64,000 nt of DNA, from contig NZ_KI650980.1 of the NCBI RefSeq assembly GCF_000506985.1, positions 682,001 to 746,000 of the forward strand, written 5' to 3'. The position numbers and the translations under genes are program-made. Below are positions 39,841 through 49,865 of the stretch, one piece after another (position 1 is the stretch's first letter; each line of letters starts with the position of its first letter). Under the pieces are notes generated by a model. That model did no database searches. It was not told the DNA's origin and was given only the letters and a program-made list of their open reading frames with translations. This DNA comes from Advenella kashmirensis W13003 (lineage in GTDB: Bacteria > Pseudomonadota > Gammaproteobacteria > Burkholderiales > Burkholderiaceae_B).

Positions 39841-39874
39841 AAAAACCCGGGCCTGCTGGTACAGAACCCGGGTT
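39841..39874. terminator. Bidirectional terminator between the hydrolase and guaB
   Basis: AAACCCGGG/CCCGGGTTT perfect stem with a 15-nt loop. On the minus strand it runs into TTGTTATTTT, serving guaB; on the plus strand it follows the hydrolase stop. Confidence 0.75.
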
Positions 39875-39937
39875 TCAATTACAAAACCGGAACGCTTAAA
39901 CAAATACCGCGATATCCGCAGATCCTATTAAGTGAAC

Positions 39938-41500
<1,563 letters not shown>

Positions 41501-41507
41501 TCACGCA

Positions 41508-44500
41508 TTAACCCAACGATTTACGGGCGTTCATGAACATGCGCATCCATGGCGTGTAATCACCGCCCGTGTCTTTGTCGCCCCAGCGCTCGGGATGCCA
41601 GGACATCATGACATTGCGCGTCACGCGCTCGGGGTGCGGCATCATGATGGTAAACCGGCCGTCTGCCGTGGTCACCGACGCAATTCCCCGGGGGCTCCCA
41701 TTAGGATTGGCAGGATAGGCTTCAGTAATGAATCCCTTGTTGGACACATAGCGGACCGCCGTTTGAACAGCGTCGATTTTCCCCTGTAAGCCGAAATCGG
41801 CAAATCCTTCCCCATGGGCAACGGCGATGGGCAGTCGACTGCCCTGCATGCCCGTAAAGAAAATAGATGGGGAGTCGGTAATTTCCACAAGACTTAAGCG
41901 TGCCTCGTATTTGGCTGACTGATTGTAGGTAAAACGCGGCCAGTCCTGGGCGCCCGGAATCATGTCGGCCAGCGTGGCCATCATCTGACACCCGTTGCAG
42001 ACACCCAGGGCGAAAATATCAGATCGCGAGAAAAACGCCGCGAACTGTTCTGACAGCGCTGTGTTGTAACGAATGGTGCGTGCCCAGCCTTCGCCGGCAC
42101 CCAATACGTCACCATAACTGAAGCCTCCGACAGCGACCATGGCCTGGTAGTCCTTCAGCGAAGTGCGGCCGGACAGCAGATCGGTCATATGAACATCGTA
42201 GGCGTCAAACCCGGATTTGTCGAATGCCCAGGCCATTTCTACCTGGCTATTGCACCCTTGCTCGCGCAAAATGGCGATCTTGGGCCGAATGCCACTTGAA
42301 ATATAAGGCGCCGCGACCTGCTCTTGCGGGTCGAAATCAACCACAGCATTCAACCCCGGATCATCACGGTCGTCCCAAATATTGGACTCGGCCAGCGCAC
42401 TGGCGGGATTATCACGCCGTTTCATGATTTCATAAGTAACCTGGCTCCAGGCCTTGCCCAACTCGACGCGATCCAGGCCGAAAATACGGCGGCCATCGCG
42501 ATAAAATTCGATCTGATCGGACGTATTGGGTGCGCCGATCACATTTGAAATGCGCGAGAGCCCTGCTTCACGCAAGGCCTGCAGCACTTCGTCGCGCTGT
42601 TCTGCACGCACTTGAATAACCGCGCCGGCTTCCTCATTGAAAAGCGCCTTCACAGTCAGCTCATCGCGCTGAACAGCAACTTGCTCGGGACGAATTTTGT
42701 AATCCCCCCAGTCGGCAGACGCTTCATCAAAAGTGAGCATATCCAGGTTGATGGACACGCCCACATGGCCGGCAAATGCCATCTCGGCGACCGTCGCCAG
42801 CAGCCCGCCATCAGAACGATCGTGATAGGCCAGGATCAGCCCACGCTCCACCAAATTACGGATTGTCAGAAAGAACGTTTTAAGCAGCGCCGGGTCGTCA
42901 ATGTCGGGAACAACTGAGCCATATTGATCAATTACATTGGATAAGACAGACCCCGCCATTCGTTGCTGACCTTGCCCCAGATCAAGCAGGATCAGGGTCG
43001 TCTCACCCTGATCGGTCATGAGTTGCGGCGTCAGCGTTTTGCGCACATCGGTAACCGGCGCGAAGGCAGATACGACCAGCGACACCGGCGCAACCACTTC
43101 CCGACCCTGCCCCTCTTCATCCCAACGCGTGCGCATGGAGAGCGAATCCTTCCCGACCGGGATAGACAGTCCGATGTCCTGGCACAATACAGAAACAGCC
43201 TGTACCGTATCAAAAAGATCGGCATCCTGCCCCTCAAAACCGCAGGCAGCCATCCAGTTTGCAGACAATTTGATTGCTTCAAGTGAAGCGACATCGGCTG
43301 CCACCAGATTGGTCAGCGCCTCTGCGACCGCCATGCGGCCCGATGCCGGCCCATTGCCGATCGCCAGCGGCGTGCGCTCGCCCATGGCCATGGCTTCGCC
43401 GCGCACCGATTCATAATCGGCCAGAGTCACCGCGCAATCGGCTACGGGCACTTGCCACGGACCAACCATTTGATCCCGGGAGCATAAGCCGCCGACCGTG
43501 CGGTCACCAATGGTGACCAGAAACGATTTATTGGCGACCGTGGGGTGTCGCATGACCTGAGTTGCCACGTCGGCCAGATTCAGTCCTGTCACGTCCATAT
43601 CGACCAGTGTGCGCGGCGCGTGGGTTGCCTGGCGCTCCATGCGCGGCAACTTGCCCAGAATGACATCCATGGGCACATCGACTGGTGCAATAACACCAGC
43701 TGCGGCCGCTTGTACCTGCGTATGTCCAGGCAGACCTTCGCCATCGGAAACTTTCAAATGACGGTCAGTCGTGGTTACGCCAACCACGGCAAAAGGACAA
43801 CGCTCGCGAGCGGCAATCGCTTCGAAACGCGGCAGGTCTGCGGGGAGTATGGCCAGCACATAGCGTTCCTGCGCCTCGTTGCTCCAGATCTCGGCCGCAG
43901 ACAGGCCCGATTCTTCAAGGTGCACCTGTTGCAGATCGAAAATCGCGCCACGACCGGCATCATTCACCAGTTCCGGGAACGCATTGGACAAACCGCCTGC
44001 GCCGACGTCATGAATGGCAATGATCGGGTTGTCTTCCTTTAATTGCCAGCAACGGTCAATGACCTCCTGCGCACGGCGTTCCAGCTCGGGGTTGCCCCGT
44101 TGTACCGAATCAAAATCCAGTTGTGCAGTATTGGAACCCGCACTCATGGACGAGGCAGCACCGCCGCCCATGCCGATACGCATGCCAGGCCCGCCAAGCT
44201 GAATCAGCAGGGCTTCGCCAGGGATGACGTCTTTGTGGGTGAGCGCCGCGTCGATGCTGCCCAAACCACCGGCAATCATAATAGGCTTGTGATAGCCCCA
44301 GCGCACGCCATCGACCGTCTGTTCAAATGTTCGGAAATAGCCCAGCAAATTGGGACGACCAAATTCGTTATTGAACGCCGCCCCGCCAATCGGACCCTCG
44401 ACCATGATATCGAGCGGGCTGGCAATGCGATCAGGCATACCATAGGGCGTGGCTTCGCGTGACTCGGCGATCTCCGGCAAATTCAGGTTGGACACCGTAA

Positions 44501-45566
44501 AACCGGTGAGCCCGGCTTTCGGCTTGGACCCGCGGCCTGTCGCGCCCTCATCCCGGATTTCCCCGCCTGCGCCGGTGGCCGCACCAGGAAACGGTGCGAT
44601 GGCCGTTGGGTGATTGTGGGTTTCCACTTTCATTAGGGTATGCGTCAAGCGCGTGTGGCTGCCGTATTGAGGCGCCGATACTGCCTGTTCGTTACCACCG
44701 TATCCGGCAAAAAACCGGCTGGCCGATCCGCCTTCCATAACAGCTGCGTTATCGGAATAGGCAACAACCGTTCCCTGGGGCTGAGCCGCATGTGTGTCGC
44801 GAATCATGCCAAACAGAGTCTTATCCATTTTCTGGCCGTCGATTTCCCAACTGGCATTGAATATTTTGTGCCGGCAATGCTCGCTATTGGCCTGGGCGAA
44901 CATCATTAACTCGACATCGGTGGGGTCTCGCCCCAGCTCTTTGAAAGAGGTCAGCAAATAATCAATTTCCACCGGCGACAATGCCAGACCCAGTGCTTCA
45001 TTGGCCTCTTCGAGCGCAACCTTGCCCTTTGCCAGTACAGCAATTTGCGATAACGGCTTGCCCGGCAACGTTTTCATCAGCACAGACGCATCAAAGGCCG
45101 CATCCACCACGGTTTCCGTCATCCGATCATGAATAAGGGAAGCAATCAGCGCATGCTGTTCGGGCGTGATTTTTTTTGCACCCAGCAGACCTTTTTTGAG
45201 CACAAATCGATATTCGATACCGCGCTCTATACGACGAACAGCTGACAGGCCGCAATTGTGCGCGATGTCGGTCGCCTTGCTCGCCCATGGCGAGAGCGTG
45301 CCCAACCGCGGCAGCACGCGAAGAACCAGCCCATCCTGCGCCAGCCCTGCAGTCGGCGCAACGCCATAGTCCAGCAATTGCGTCAAGCGTTGCTGTTCCT
45401 GCTCGTCCAGGGCTTCCTGGACGAAAATATGGTGTTCATAGCGTGCGTTTACGTCCTGCACGGGCAGCCCGGCCTTGGCAAAGGCCGCCAGCAGGCGCTC
45501 TTTCTGAAAAGGGGTCAACGCGGCGCAGCCGTATGCAATCTGGTGTTGATGTTGAGTGTCTGACAC
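41508..45566 (-). CDS. purL: Phosphoribosylformylglycinamidine synthase (single-chain PurL)
   Basis: Fourth step of purine synthesis, FGAR to FGAM. 1352 residues in one chain: an N-terminal PurS-like part, two AIRS-type ATP domains ([13 protein letters not shown] and [33 protein letters not shown]), and a C-terminal class I glutaminase with the Cys in [13 protein letters not shown] and the His-Glu pair near the end in MPHPERV. The start codon is GTG and no good Shine-Dalgarno is visible. It is followed by guaB on the same strand after 109 bp. Confidence 0.96.
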   Translation of the reverse strand: MSDTQHQHQIAYGCAALTPFQKERLLAAFAKAGLPVQDVNARYEHHIFVQEALDEQEQQRLTQLLDYGVAPTAGLAQDGLVLRVLPRLGTLSPWASKATDIAHNCGLSAVRRIERGIEYRFVLKKGLLGAKKITPEQHALIASLIHDRMTETVVDAAFDASVLMKTLPGKPLSQIAVLAKGKVALEEANEALGLALSPVEIDYLLTSFKELGRDPTDVELMMFAQANSEHCRHKIFNASWEIDGQKMDKTLFGMIRDTHAAQPQGTVVAYSDNAAVMEGGSASRFFAGYGGNEQAVSAPQYGSHTRLTHTLMKVETHNHPTAIAPFPGAATGAGGEIRDEGATGRGSKPKAGLTGFTVSNLNLPEIAESREATPYGMPDRIASPLDIMVEGPIGGAAFNNEFGRPNLLGYFRTFEQTVDGVRWGYHKPIMIAGGLGSIDAALTHKDVIPGEALLIQLGGPGMRIGMGGGAASSMSAGSNTAQLDFDSVQRGNPELERRAQEVIDRCWQLKEDNPIIAIHDVGAGGLSNAFPELVNDAGRGAIFDLQQVHLEESGLSAAEIWSNEAQERYVLAILPADLPRFEAIAARERCPFAVVGVTTTDRHLKVSDGEGLPGHTQVQAAAAGVIAPVDVPMDVILGKLPRMERQATHAPRTLVDMDVTGLNLADVATQVMRHPTVANKSFLVTIGDRTVGGLCSRDQMVGPWQVPVADCAVTLADYESVRGEAMAMGERTPLAIGNGPASGRMAVAEALTNLVAADVASLEAIKLSANWMAACGFEGQDADLFDTVQAVSVLCQDIGLSIPVGKDSLSMRTRWDEEGQGREVVAPVSLVVSAFAPVTDVRKTLTPQLMTDQGETTLILLDLGQGQQRMAGSVLSNVIDQYGSVVPDIDDPALLKTFFLTIRNLVERGLILAYHDRSDGGLLATVAEMAFAGHVGVSINLDMLTFDEASADWGDYKIRPEQVAVQRDELTVKALFNEEAGAVIQVRAEQRDEVLQALREAGLSRISNVIGAPNTSDQIEFYRDGRRIFGLDRVELGKAWSQVTYEIMKRRDNPASALAESNIWDDRDDPGLNAVVDFDPQEQVAAPYISSGIRPKIAILREQGCNSQVEMAWAFDKSGFDAYDVHMTDLLSGRTSLKDYQAMVAVGGFSYGDVLGAGEGWARTIRYNTALSEQFAAFFSRSDIFALGVCNGCQMMATLADMIPGAQDWPRFTYNQSAKYEARLSLVEITDSPSIFFTGMQGSRLPIAVAHGEGFADFGLQGKIDAVQTAVRYVSNKGFITEAYPANPNGSPRGIASVTTADGRFTIMMPHPERVTRNVMMSWHPERWGDKDTGGDYTPWMRMFMNARKSLG

Positions 45567-45586
45567 AATAAAAACCGGAATAAATG

Positions 45587-45633
45587 AAAAGGGCCTGAAC
45601 GGGAATGCATTATTTTATCGCTCCGGCCCTTTT
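45587..45633 (-). promoter_or_regulatory. Terminator-like hairpin in the purL leader
   Basis: On the minus strand AAAAGGGCC pairs with GGCCCTTTT around a 29-nt loop and is followed by CATTTATT. It lies only about 20 nt upstream of the purL GTG, so it would be in the mRNA leader and could attenuate transcription or hide the start. Confidence 0.4.
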
Positions 45634-45943
45634 ATATGCGCAATAAGCTGCAAATTGCGGTATTTACCTGGCGCACTTCCCATCGAAGACGACATTCCTG
45701 CCGATTTTTTGTCTCTGAAAATTTTTGATACAAATTAGCCACAAATCACCGAATTTAGGTGATTTTGTCTTTATATTCTGCCTTCGTCTGCCATTCTAAT
45801 ATCAATTCAACGAGATCCCAGATCTCGCATCACTTAATAAGGAATTTAGATATCGCGCCTAACCCGTTAATAAATATATTTTTTTTGAAATTTTATTTAT
45901 AATTGCAGCGACCCTGATCAAAATTTTTGTCCGTGACGATCCT
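45634..45943. other. AT-rich divergent intergenic region between purL and pbpG with two inverted repeats
   Basis: No ORF of note. AAATCACC-(7 nt)-GGTGATTT (45743-45765) and CGAGATC-CCA-GATCTCG (45811-45827) are perfect dyads. The last 100 bp before pbpG are very AT-rich (runs such as AATAAATATATTTTTTT). These should include promoters for both genes; boxes cannot be assigned safely. Confidence 0.5.
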
Positions 45944-46855
45944 ATGCAAAAATATCTTAAAAAAACGCTGACTGCGTGTCTGGCCGTCGTGCTGGCTACG
46001 GGCTCTATTGTACCCGTTTCCGGTTTCGCTCAGGAAGACGACAGCGCTCAGGCTTATGATGCCCTGCCGCTGGCCAGTACAGTGGTCGGCCAGGCCGACA
46101 ATGGCGGTATTGTACGCTCCCAGGTAGCCTATGTGGTTGACCTGACTGATAATCGAATTCTTTATTCCAAAAATGCCGATGTCATCCGGCCTATCGCCTC
46201 CATCAGCAAATTGATGACAGCACTGATCATCACGACCGCCAACCTGAATATGAACGAGCAAATTGTCGTAACGGCGGACGATATCGACAGAGTCAAAAAA
46301 TCCTCGTCCCGCCTGTCAGTGGGAACCGTATTGACGCGCAGCGAGCTGCTGCATCTTGCACTCATGTCTTCAGAGAACCGTGCCGCTCACGCCCTGGGCC
46401 GCACCTATCCTGGTGGCATGAATGCGTTTGTGCGCGAAATGAATGCCAAGGCACGCCTGCTGGGCATGACGCGCACGCGTTTTGTTGAACCGACAGGCCT
46501 GTCTCCGCAAAATGTGTCCTCGCCCCGCGATCTCGTGCGACTGATGCAGGCGGTACACCAACAGCCCCTGATTCGCGAATACACCACCAGCGACAAATAT
46601 GAAATTGTGACCAGCAATGGTCGCGAACAGCGCTACAGGAATACCAATCGGCTGATCCGCAATAATAACTGGAATATACAAATCTCAAAAACCGGCTACA
46701 TTCGTGAGGCGGGAGACTGCCTGGTCATGATGACCGAAATGGATCACCGGCCGGTAGCGGTTGTGCTGCTGAATGCAGACGGCGGACTGACGCGCTTTGC
46801 CGATGCGGTGCGCGTGCGCCATATGGTACAAGAGGATTACCCAACCTTGCTGTAA
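45944..46855 (+). CDS. pbpG: D-alanyl-D-alanine endopeptidase (PBP7/PbpG type)
   Basis: Periplasmic low-molecular-weight penicillin-binding protein that cuts peptidoglycan cross-links. A signal peptide (cleavage about GFAQ-E, residue 30), catalytic SxxK in IASISKLMTALI (Ser86), SxN in SSENRAAHALG and KTG in SKTGYIREAG. 303 residues, no C-terminal amphipathic anchor, as in PBP7. The ribosome-binding site is poor. Confidence 0.92.
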   Translation: MQKYLKKTLTACLAVVLATGSIVPVSGFAQEDDSAQAYDALPLASTVVGQADNGGIVRSQVAYVVDLTDNRILYSKNADVIRPIASISKLMTALIITTANLNMNEQIVVTADDIDRVKKSSSRLSVGTVLTRSELLHLALMSSENRAAHALGRTYPGGMNAFVREMNAKARLLGMTRTRFVEPTGLSPQNVSSPRDLVRLMQAVHQQPLIREYTTSDKYEIVTSNGREQRYRNTNRLIRNNNWNIQISKTGYIREAGDCLVMMTEMDHRPVAVVLLNADGGLTRFADAVRVRHMVQEDYPTLL

Positions 46856-46863
46856 ACAAGTTT

Positions 46864-46899
46864 GCAGCAGGCGATATGCATTGCCTGCTGCCCGCTTTT
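46864..46899. terminator. Terminator between pbpG and the YpfH-like gene
   Basis: GCAGCAGGC-(10 nt)-GCCTGCTGC perfect stem followed by CCGCTTTTA on the plus strand; serves pbpG. Confidence 0.7.
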
Positions 46900-46904
46900 A
46901 CCGA

Positions 46905-47615
46905 TCAATGTACCGGTGCGCGCGGCGCCTCGCCCTGAGCCTGATCGTCTTCACCATCCCCCTCCCCTGCATGACGCCAGTACCGCAGTGGTACGCATGT
47001 TTTCAGGCGCTCAAACATTTTTCCGATCAACACTTCGCTGAACGATTGCGCAGAATTCATGGCGATATCAATCGTGGCGTCAGCCTGCAACAGCGCCATC
47101 CTTTCGTGCGCCTCGCGAGCCATATCAGAAGACACCGTCGGATCACGGTCGGCATGGAGCAGATGAATCGTTGTATCCAGTGACAGTTCCAGCGGATACG
47201 TAGGAAACTGCGCGCCAAAGGTAATCAGTCTGCCGGCGATGGGCACATCCAGCAAAGTCAGTCCCAACACCAGGCTTCCCGCCCTTCCCACGCCGATCAC
47301 CGCCGTGGCTTCGCTCAACACGCCATCAGCATGTTGAGCAGTCTGGATGTCATGCTCCAGTGATTTCAATTGCGCGGCCAGTTGCGCCGCGTTTTGTTCA
47401 TCCGCTTCGCTATCGTCCGTGTTCAGCCAGGCCTCGTTTTCGTTCAGGCTGATCGTGGCAATCCGAATGACCGATTGTGGAAATTCAGTACGAATCGCAC
47501 CCAGCAGAAAAGGCAGATTCGACAGCTGTGCATTCTCATCATGCAGAATATAAAATAGCTGTCCGTGCACTTGATCTTCCGGAAGTAGAATCTGGGAAGT
47601 CTTTATTTCCGTCAT
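46905..47615 (-). CDS. YpfH-family alpha/beta hydrolase homologue lacking catalytic Ser and His
   Basis: 236 residues from the ATG at 47615, which has GGAG 7 nt upstream. From memory the sequence lines up with E. coli YpfH: LFYILHDENAQLSNL for LLLLFHGVGDNP, ATAVIGVGRAGSLVL for ATALIGFSQGAIMAL, and TTIHLLHADRDPTV for TTIHLIHGGEDPVI. The nucleophile Ser becomes Gly110 and the catalytic His becomes Gln190, while Asp158 is kept. An insertion of about 20 acidic residues (TDDSEADEQNAAQ) and a Gly/Asp/Pro tail are extra. Probably a non-enzymatic descendant. Divergent from yqeY. Confidence 0.65.
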   Translation of the reverse strand: MTEIKTSQILLPEDQVHGQLFYILHDENAQLSNLPFLLGAIRTEFPQSVIRIATISLNENEAWLNTDDSEADEQNAAQLAAQLKSLEHDIQTAQHADGVLSEATAVIGVGRAGSLVLGLTLLDVPIAGRLITFGAQFPTYPLELSLDTTIHLLHADRDPTVSSDMAREAHERMALLQADATIDIAMNSAQSFSEVLIGKMFERLKTCVPLRYWRHAGEGDGEDDQAQGEAPRAPVH

Positions 47616-47678
47616 ATATGTCTCCGAAAAAGTTGTGCCATAATATACGATCAATCTTACCACTCCCGGAATAATTCC

Positions 47679-48140
47679 ATGTCTTCTTCTCTTAAAGTCG
47701 CCATTTCAGATGCTGTCAAAGAGGCTATGCGCGCCAAGCAGACAGCCCGCCTGGGTACATTGCGTTTTCTGCAGGCCGCTATCAAACAAAAAGAAATTGA
47801 TGACCGCGTCGAATTGAGCGACGATCAGGTACTTGCCATCATTGAAAAACAGGTCAAACAGCGCAAGGAGTCCATCGCTGCGTTCGAGAACGCCGGCCGG
47901 ACAGAAACGGCAGACGCTGAAAAAGCCGAGCTGGACGTACTGAAAGAATTTTTGCCCGAAGCCGCATCCGAGCAGGAAGTGCAGGAAGCCATTGATGCTG
48001 CACTGACCCAGGTCACGGCAGAGGGTGTGACCGGACCGGCCATTATGGGGAAAGCCATGGCCGTTCTCAAGCAAAAGCTGGCGGGTCGAACCGATATGGC
48101 TGAACTGTCCAAACGCCTCAAGGACCGCATCAAGCCTTAA
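47679..48140 (+). CDS. yqeY: GatB/YqeY domain protein
   Basis: 153 residues, all-helical, with the family blocks AMRAKQTARLGTLRFLQAAIKQKEID and VTGPAIMGKAMAVLKQKLAGRTDMAEL. It resembles the tail domain of GatB that contacts tRNA, but its role alone is unclear. In relatives it usually lies between rpsU and dnaG; here it stands alone, divergent from the YpfH-like gene. Confidence 0.9.
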   Translation: MSSSLKVAISDAVKEAMRAKQTARLGTLRFLQAAIKQKEIDDRVELSDDQVLAIIEKQVKQRKESIAAFENAGRTETADAEKAELDVLKEFLPEAASEQEVQEAIDAALTQVTAEGVTGPAIMGKAMAVLKQKLAGRTDMAELSKRLKDRIKP

Positions 48141-48237
48141 GCTCAGTCATCCCGACGGCGGCATCGGATGCACGACACATGAACACAAGCATGAACACAA
48201 TTTATCCCGCGTGCGTGCACTGCTGCCGTCCCATCCC

Positions 48238-49302
48238 TCACAGCAATGACATCTGCAATTCATCCTCGGCTACTTCGGCAAACGTACTGACGCCCAGGCC
48301 AATCAGCCGATAAAGCATCGAACGCTTCTCCAACTCTATCCGATCCAGCAACATCGCCGCTGCCTGCCGGACGTCGTCCAGCGAGTAAAGCGGGTTCGAA
48401 TACGTTTGTGAGCGCGTGACAATCCTGAACGATGCTGTCTTCAGCTTGAGCGTGACGGTACGCCCGAACTTGCGCTTGCGCAACAATTGATCCCACAGTT
48501 TTTGGGCAATCGCATCCAGCGGCGCGCTCAATTGCGCAAAGGGCAAATCGCGATCGAACGTGGTTTCGGTCGACACCTGCTGCGATTCCTGGTTGCCATC
48601 GACTTCACGCAGGTCGATGCCGCGCGCCAGTTCGTACAGGCGCCGCCCGTAACGGCCAAAATGATAGGACAACTCCCACTCGCTTCGCTGTCGAAGATCG
48701 CCCACCGTCTTCATCTGCAGTCGATGAAATTTCGCCAGCGTGACGCGACCTACCCCCGGTATTTTTTCCAGCGGGAGATCCTGCAAAAACAATTGCACTT
48801 TGGAGGGCGGGATGACGCACATGCCATTGGGTTTGTTCCAGTCCGAAGCGATCTTGGCCAGAAACTTGTTGGGTGCCACACCAGCAGATGCAGTCAGCGA
48901 TGTTTGAAGAAAAATGTCTTCACGTATGCGCCGGGCTACTTCCGTTGCCGACGCAATATTCTTGTGATTGGTTGTGACATCCAGATACGCCTCGTCCAGC
49001 GATAGCGGTTCGATGCGGTCGGTGTATTGCTGAAAAATGCTGCGCACCTGGCGGGATACTTCGCGATACAACATAAAATTCGGTGCAATATAGATCGCAT
49101 GAGGACACAGCTCACGAGCCCGCCTGACGGACATTGCAGAACGCAAACCATATTTGCGTGCCTCATAAGATGCAGCCACGACCACGGACCGAATGCTATC
49201 CCATGCGACAACCACAGGCAAGCCTCGCAGTTGCGGATTCTCGCGCAGCTCGACAGAAGCATAAAACGCATCCATATCAATATGGACAATTTTTCTTGTC
49301 AT
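48238..49302 (-). CDS. dinB: DNA polymerase IV
   Basis: Y-family translesion polymerase, 354 residues. Palm Asp9 in HIDMDAFYASVE with steric-gate Phe13, catalytic SLDEAYLD (about 100-107), the little-finger domain, and a C-terminal QMSLL that looks like the beta-clamp binding motif. I see no clear LexA box just upstream, but I did not score one systematically. Confidence 0.95.
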   Translation of the reverse strand: MTRKIVHIDMDAFYASVELRENPQLRGLPVVVAWDSIRSVVVAASYEARKYGLRSAMSVRRARELCPHAIYIAPNFMLYREVSRQVRSIFQQYTDRIEPLSLDEAYLDVTTNHKNIASATEVARRIREDIFLQTSLTASAGVAPNKFLAKIASDWNKPNGMCVIPPSKVQLFLQDLPLEKIPGVGRVTLAKFHRLQMKTVGDLRQRSEWELSYHFGRYGRRLYELARGIDLREVDGNQESQQVSTETTFDRDLPFAQLSAPLDAIAQKLWDQLLRKRKFGRTVTLKLKTASFRIVTRSQTYSNPLYSLDDVRQAAAMLLDRIELEKRSMLYRLIGLGVSTFAEVAEDELQMSLL

Positions 49303-49379
49303 GGATCGGGAGGCCCAGTTCGTATTACAATGATATTGTAGCGATTCCCGCCAGCCCCTCCTCCAGGTACTTTACCATT

Positions 49380-49508
49380 ATGCAAAAATTTGTAGCATTG
49401 TCTGCTATCCTCATCGCGCTTTCCGGCTGTGTTCACCAAGGTCATTACAAAGGCGCACCCGCCGTTCCGGCCGATGCCCCTCCTCCTACCTCACTGTTAT
49501 CGCAATAA
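49380..49508 (+). CDS. Small lipoprotein (42 residues)
   Basis: Signal peptide MQKFVALSAILIALSGC with lipobox Cys17, leaving a mature peptide of 26 residues that is Pro/Ala-rich. It is divergent from dinB and 6 bp before the next plus-strand gene. AGGT lies 11 nt upstream. Small entericidin-like lipoproteins are common, but no family is recognised here. Confidence 0.6.
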   Translation: MQKFVALSAILIALSGCVHQGHYKGAPAVPADAPPPTSLLSQ

Positions 49509-49514
49509 ATCATC

Positions 49515-49865
49515 ATGGGTGAACCAGGTATTGAAACCAGCCCCGTCCGGGCGATACATAATGGCATTCAGGTCCTGACTCAGGTAAACGGTCTGGCACT
49601 GGATATTTACCTGCTGGTGGCGGATGTCGACTTTGACCGTATCCCTGAGATTGTGCCGCCGGAGCGCTTTGAGCAGGATGGACAAATTCATATTGCCAGC
49701 CTGGGCCTTGAAGACGAGCCGATAGAAGATGAAATGGAGGCGATCCTGGCCAATATGGATTCAGGAGATACGGTTCTTTTCTTCTGTGCCGATATCGAGG
49801 CCTACCATATTGCGCTGGATTTTATCAATTACGCCGGTGATCGTCAGTTTCTGCACGTGAGCTAA
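49515..49865 (+). CDS. Conserved-looking hypothetical acidic protein
   Basis: 116 residues, very acidic (EDEPIEDEMEAILANMDSGD), no membrane segment. A beta-strand rich start (IQVLTQVNGLALDIYLLVADVDF) suggests a small alpha/beta fold. Function not recognised. Its last 105 bp overlap the 3' end of the helicase gene on the other strand. It follows the small lipoprotein by 6 bp. Confidence 0.65.
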   Translation: MGEPGIETSPVRAIHNGIQVLTQVNGLALDIYLLVADVDFDRIPEIVPPERFEQDGQIHIASLGLEDEPIEDEMEAILANMDSGDTVLFFCADIEAYHIALDFINYAGDRQFLHVS

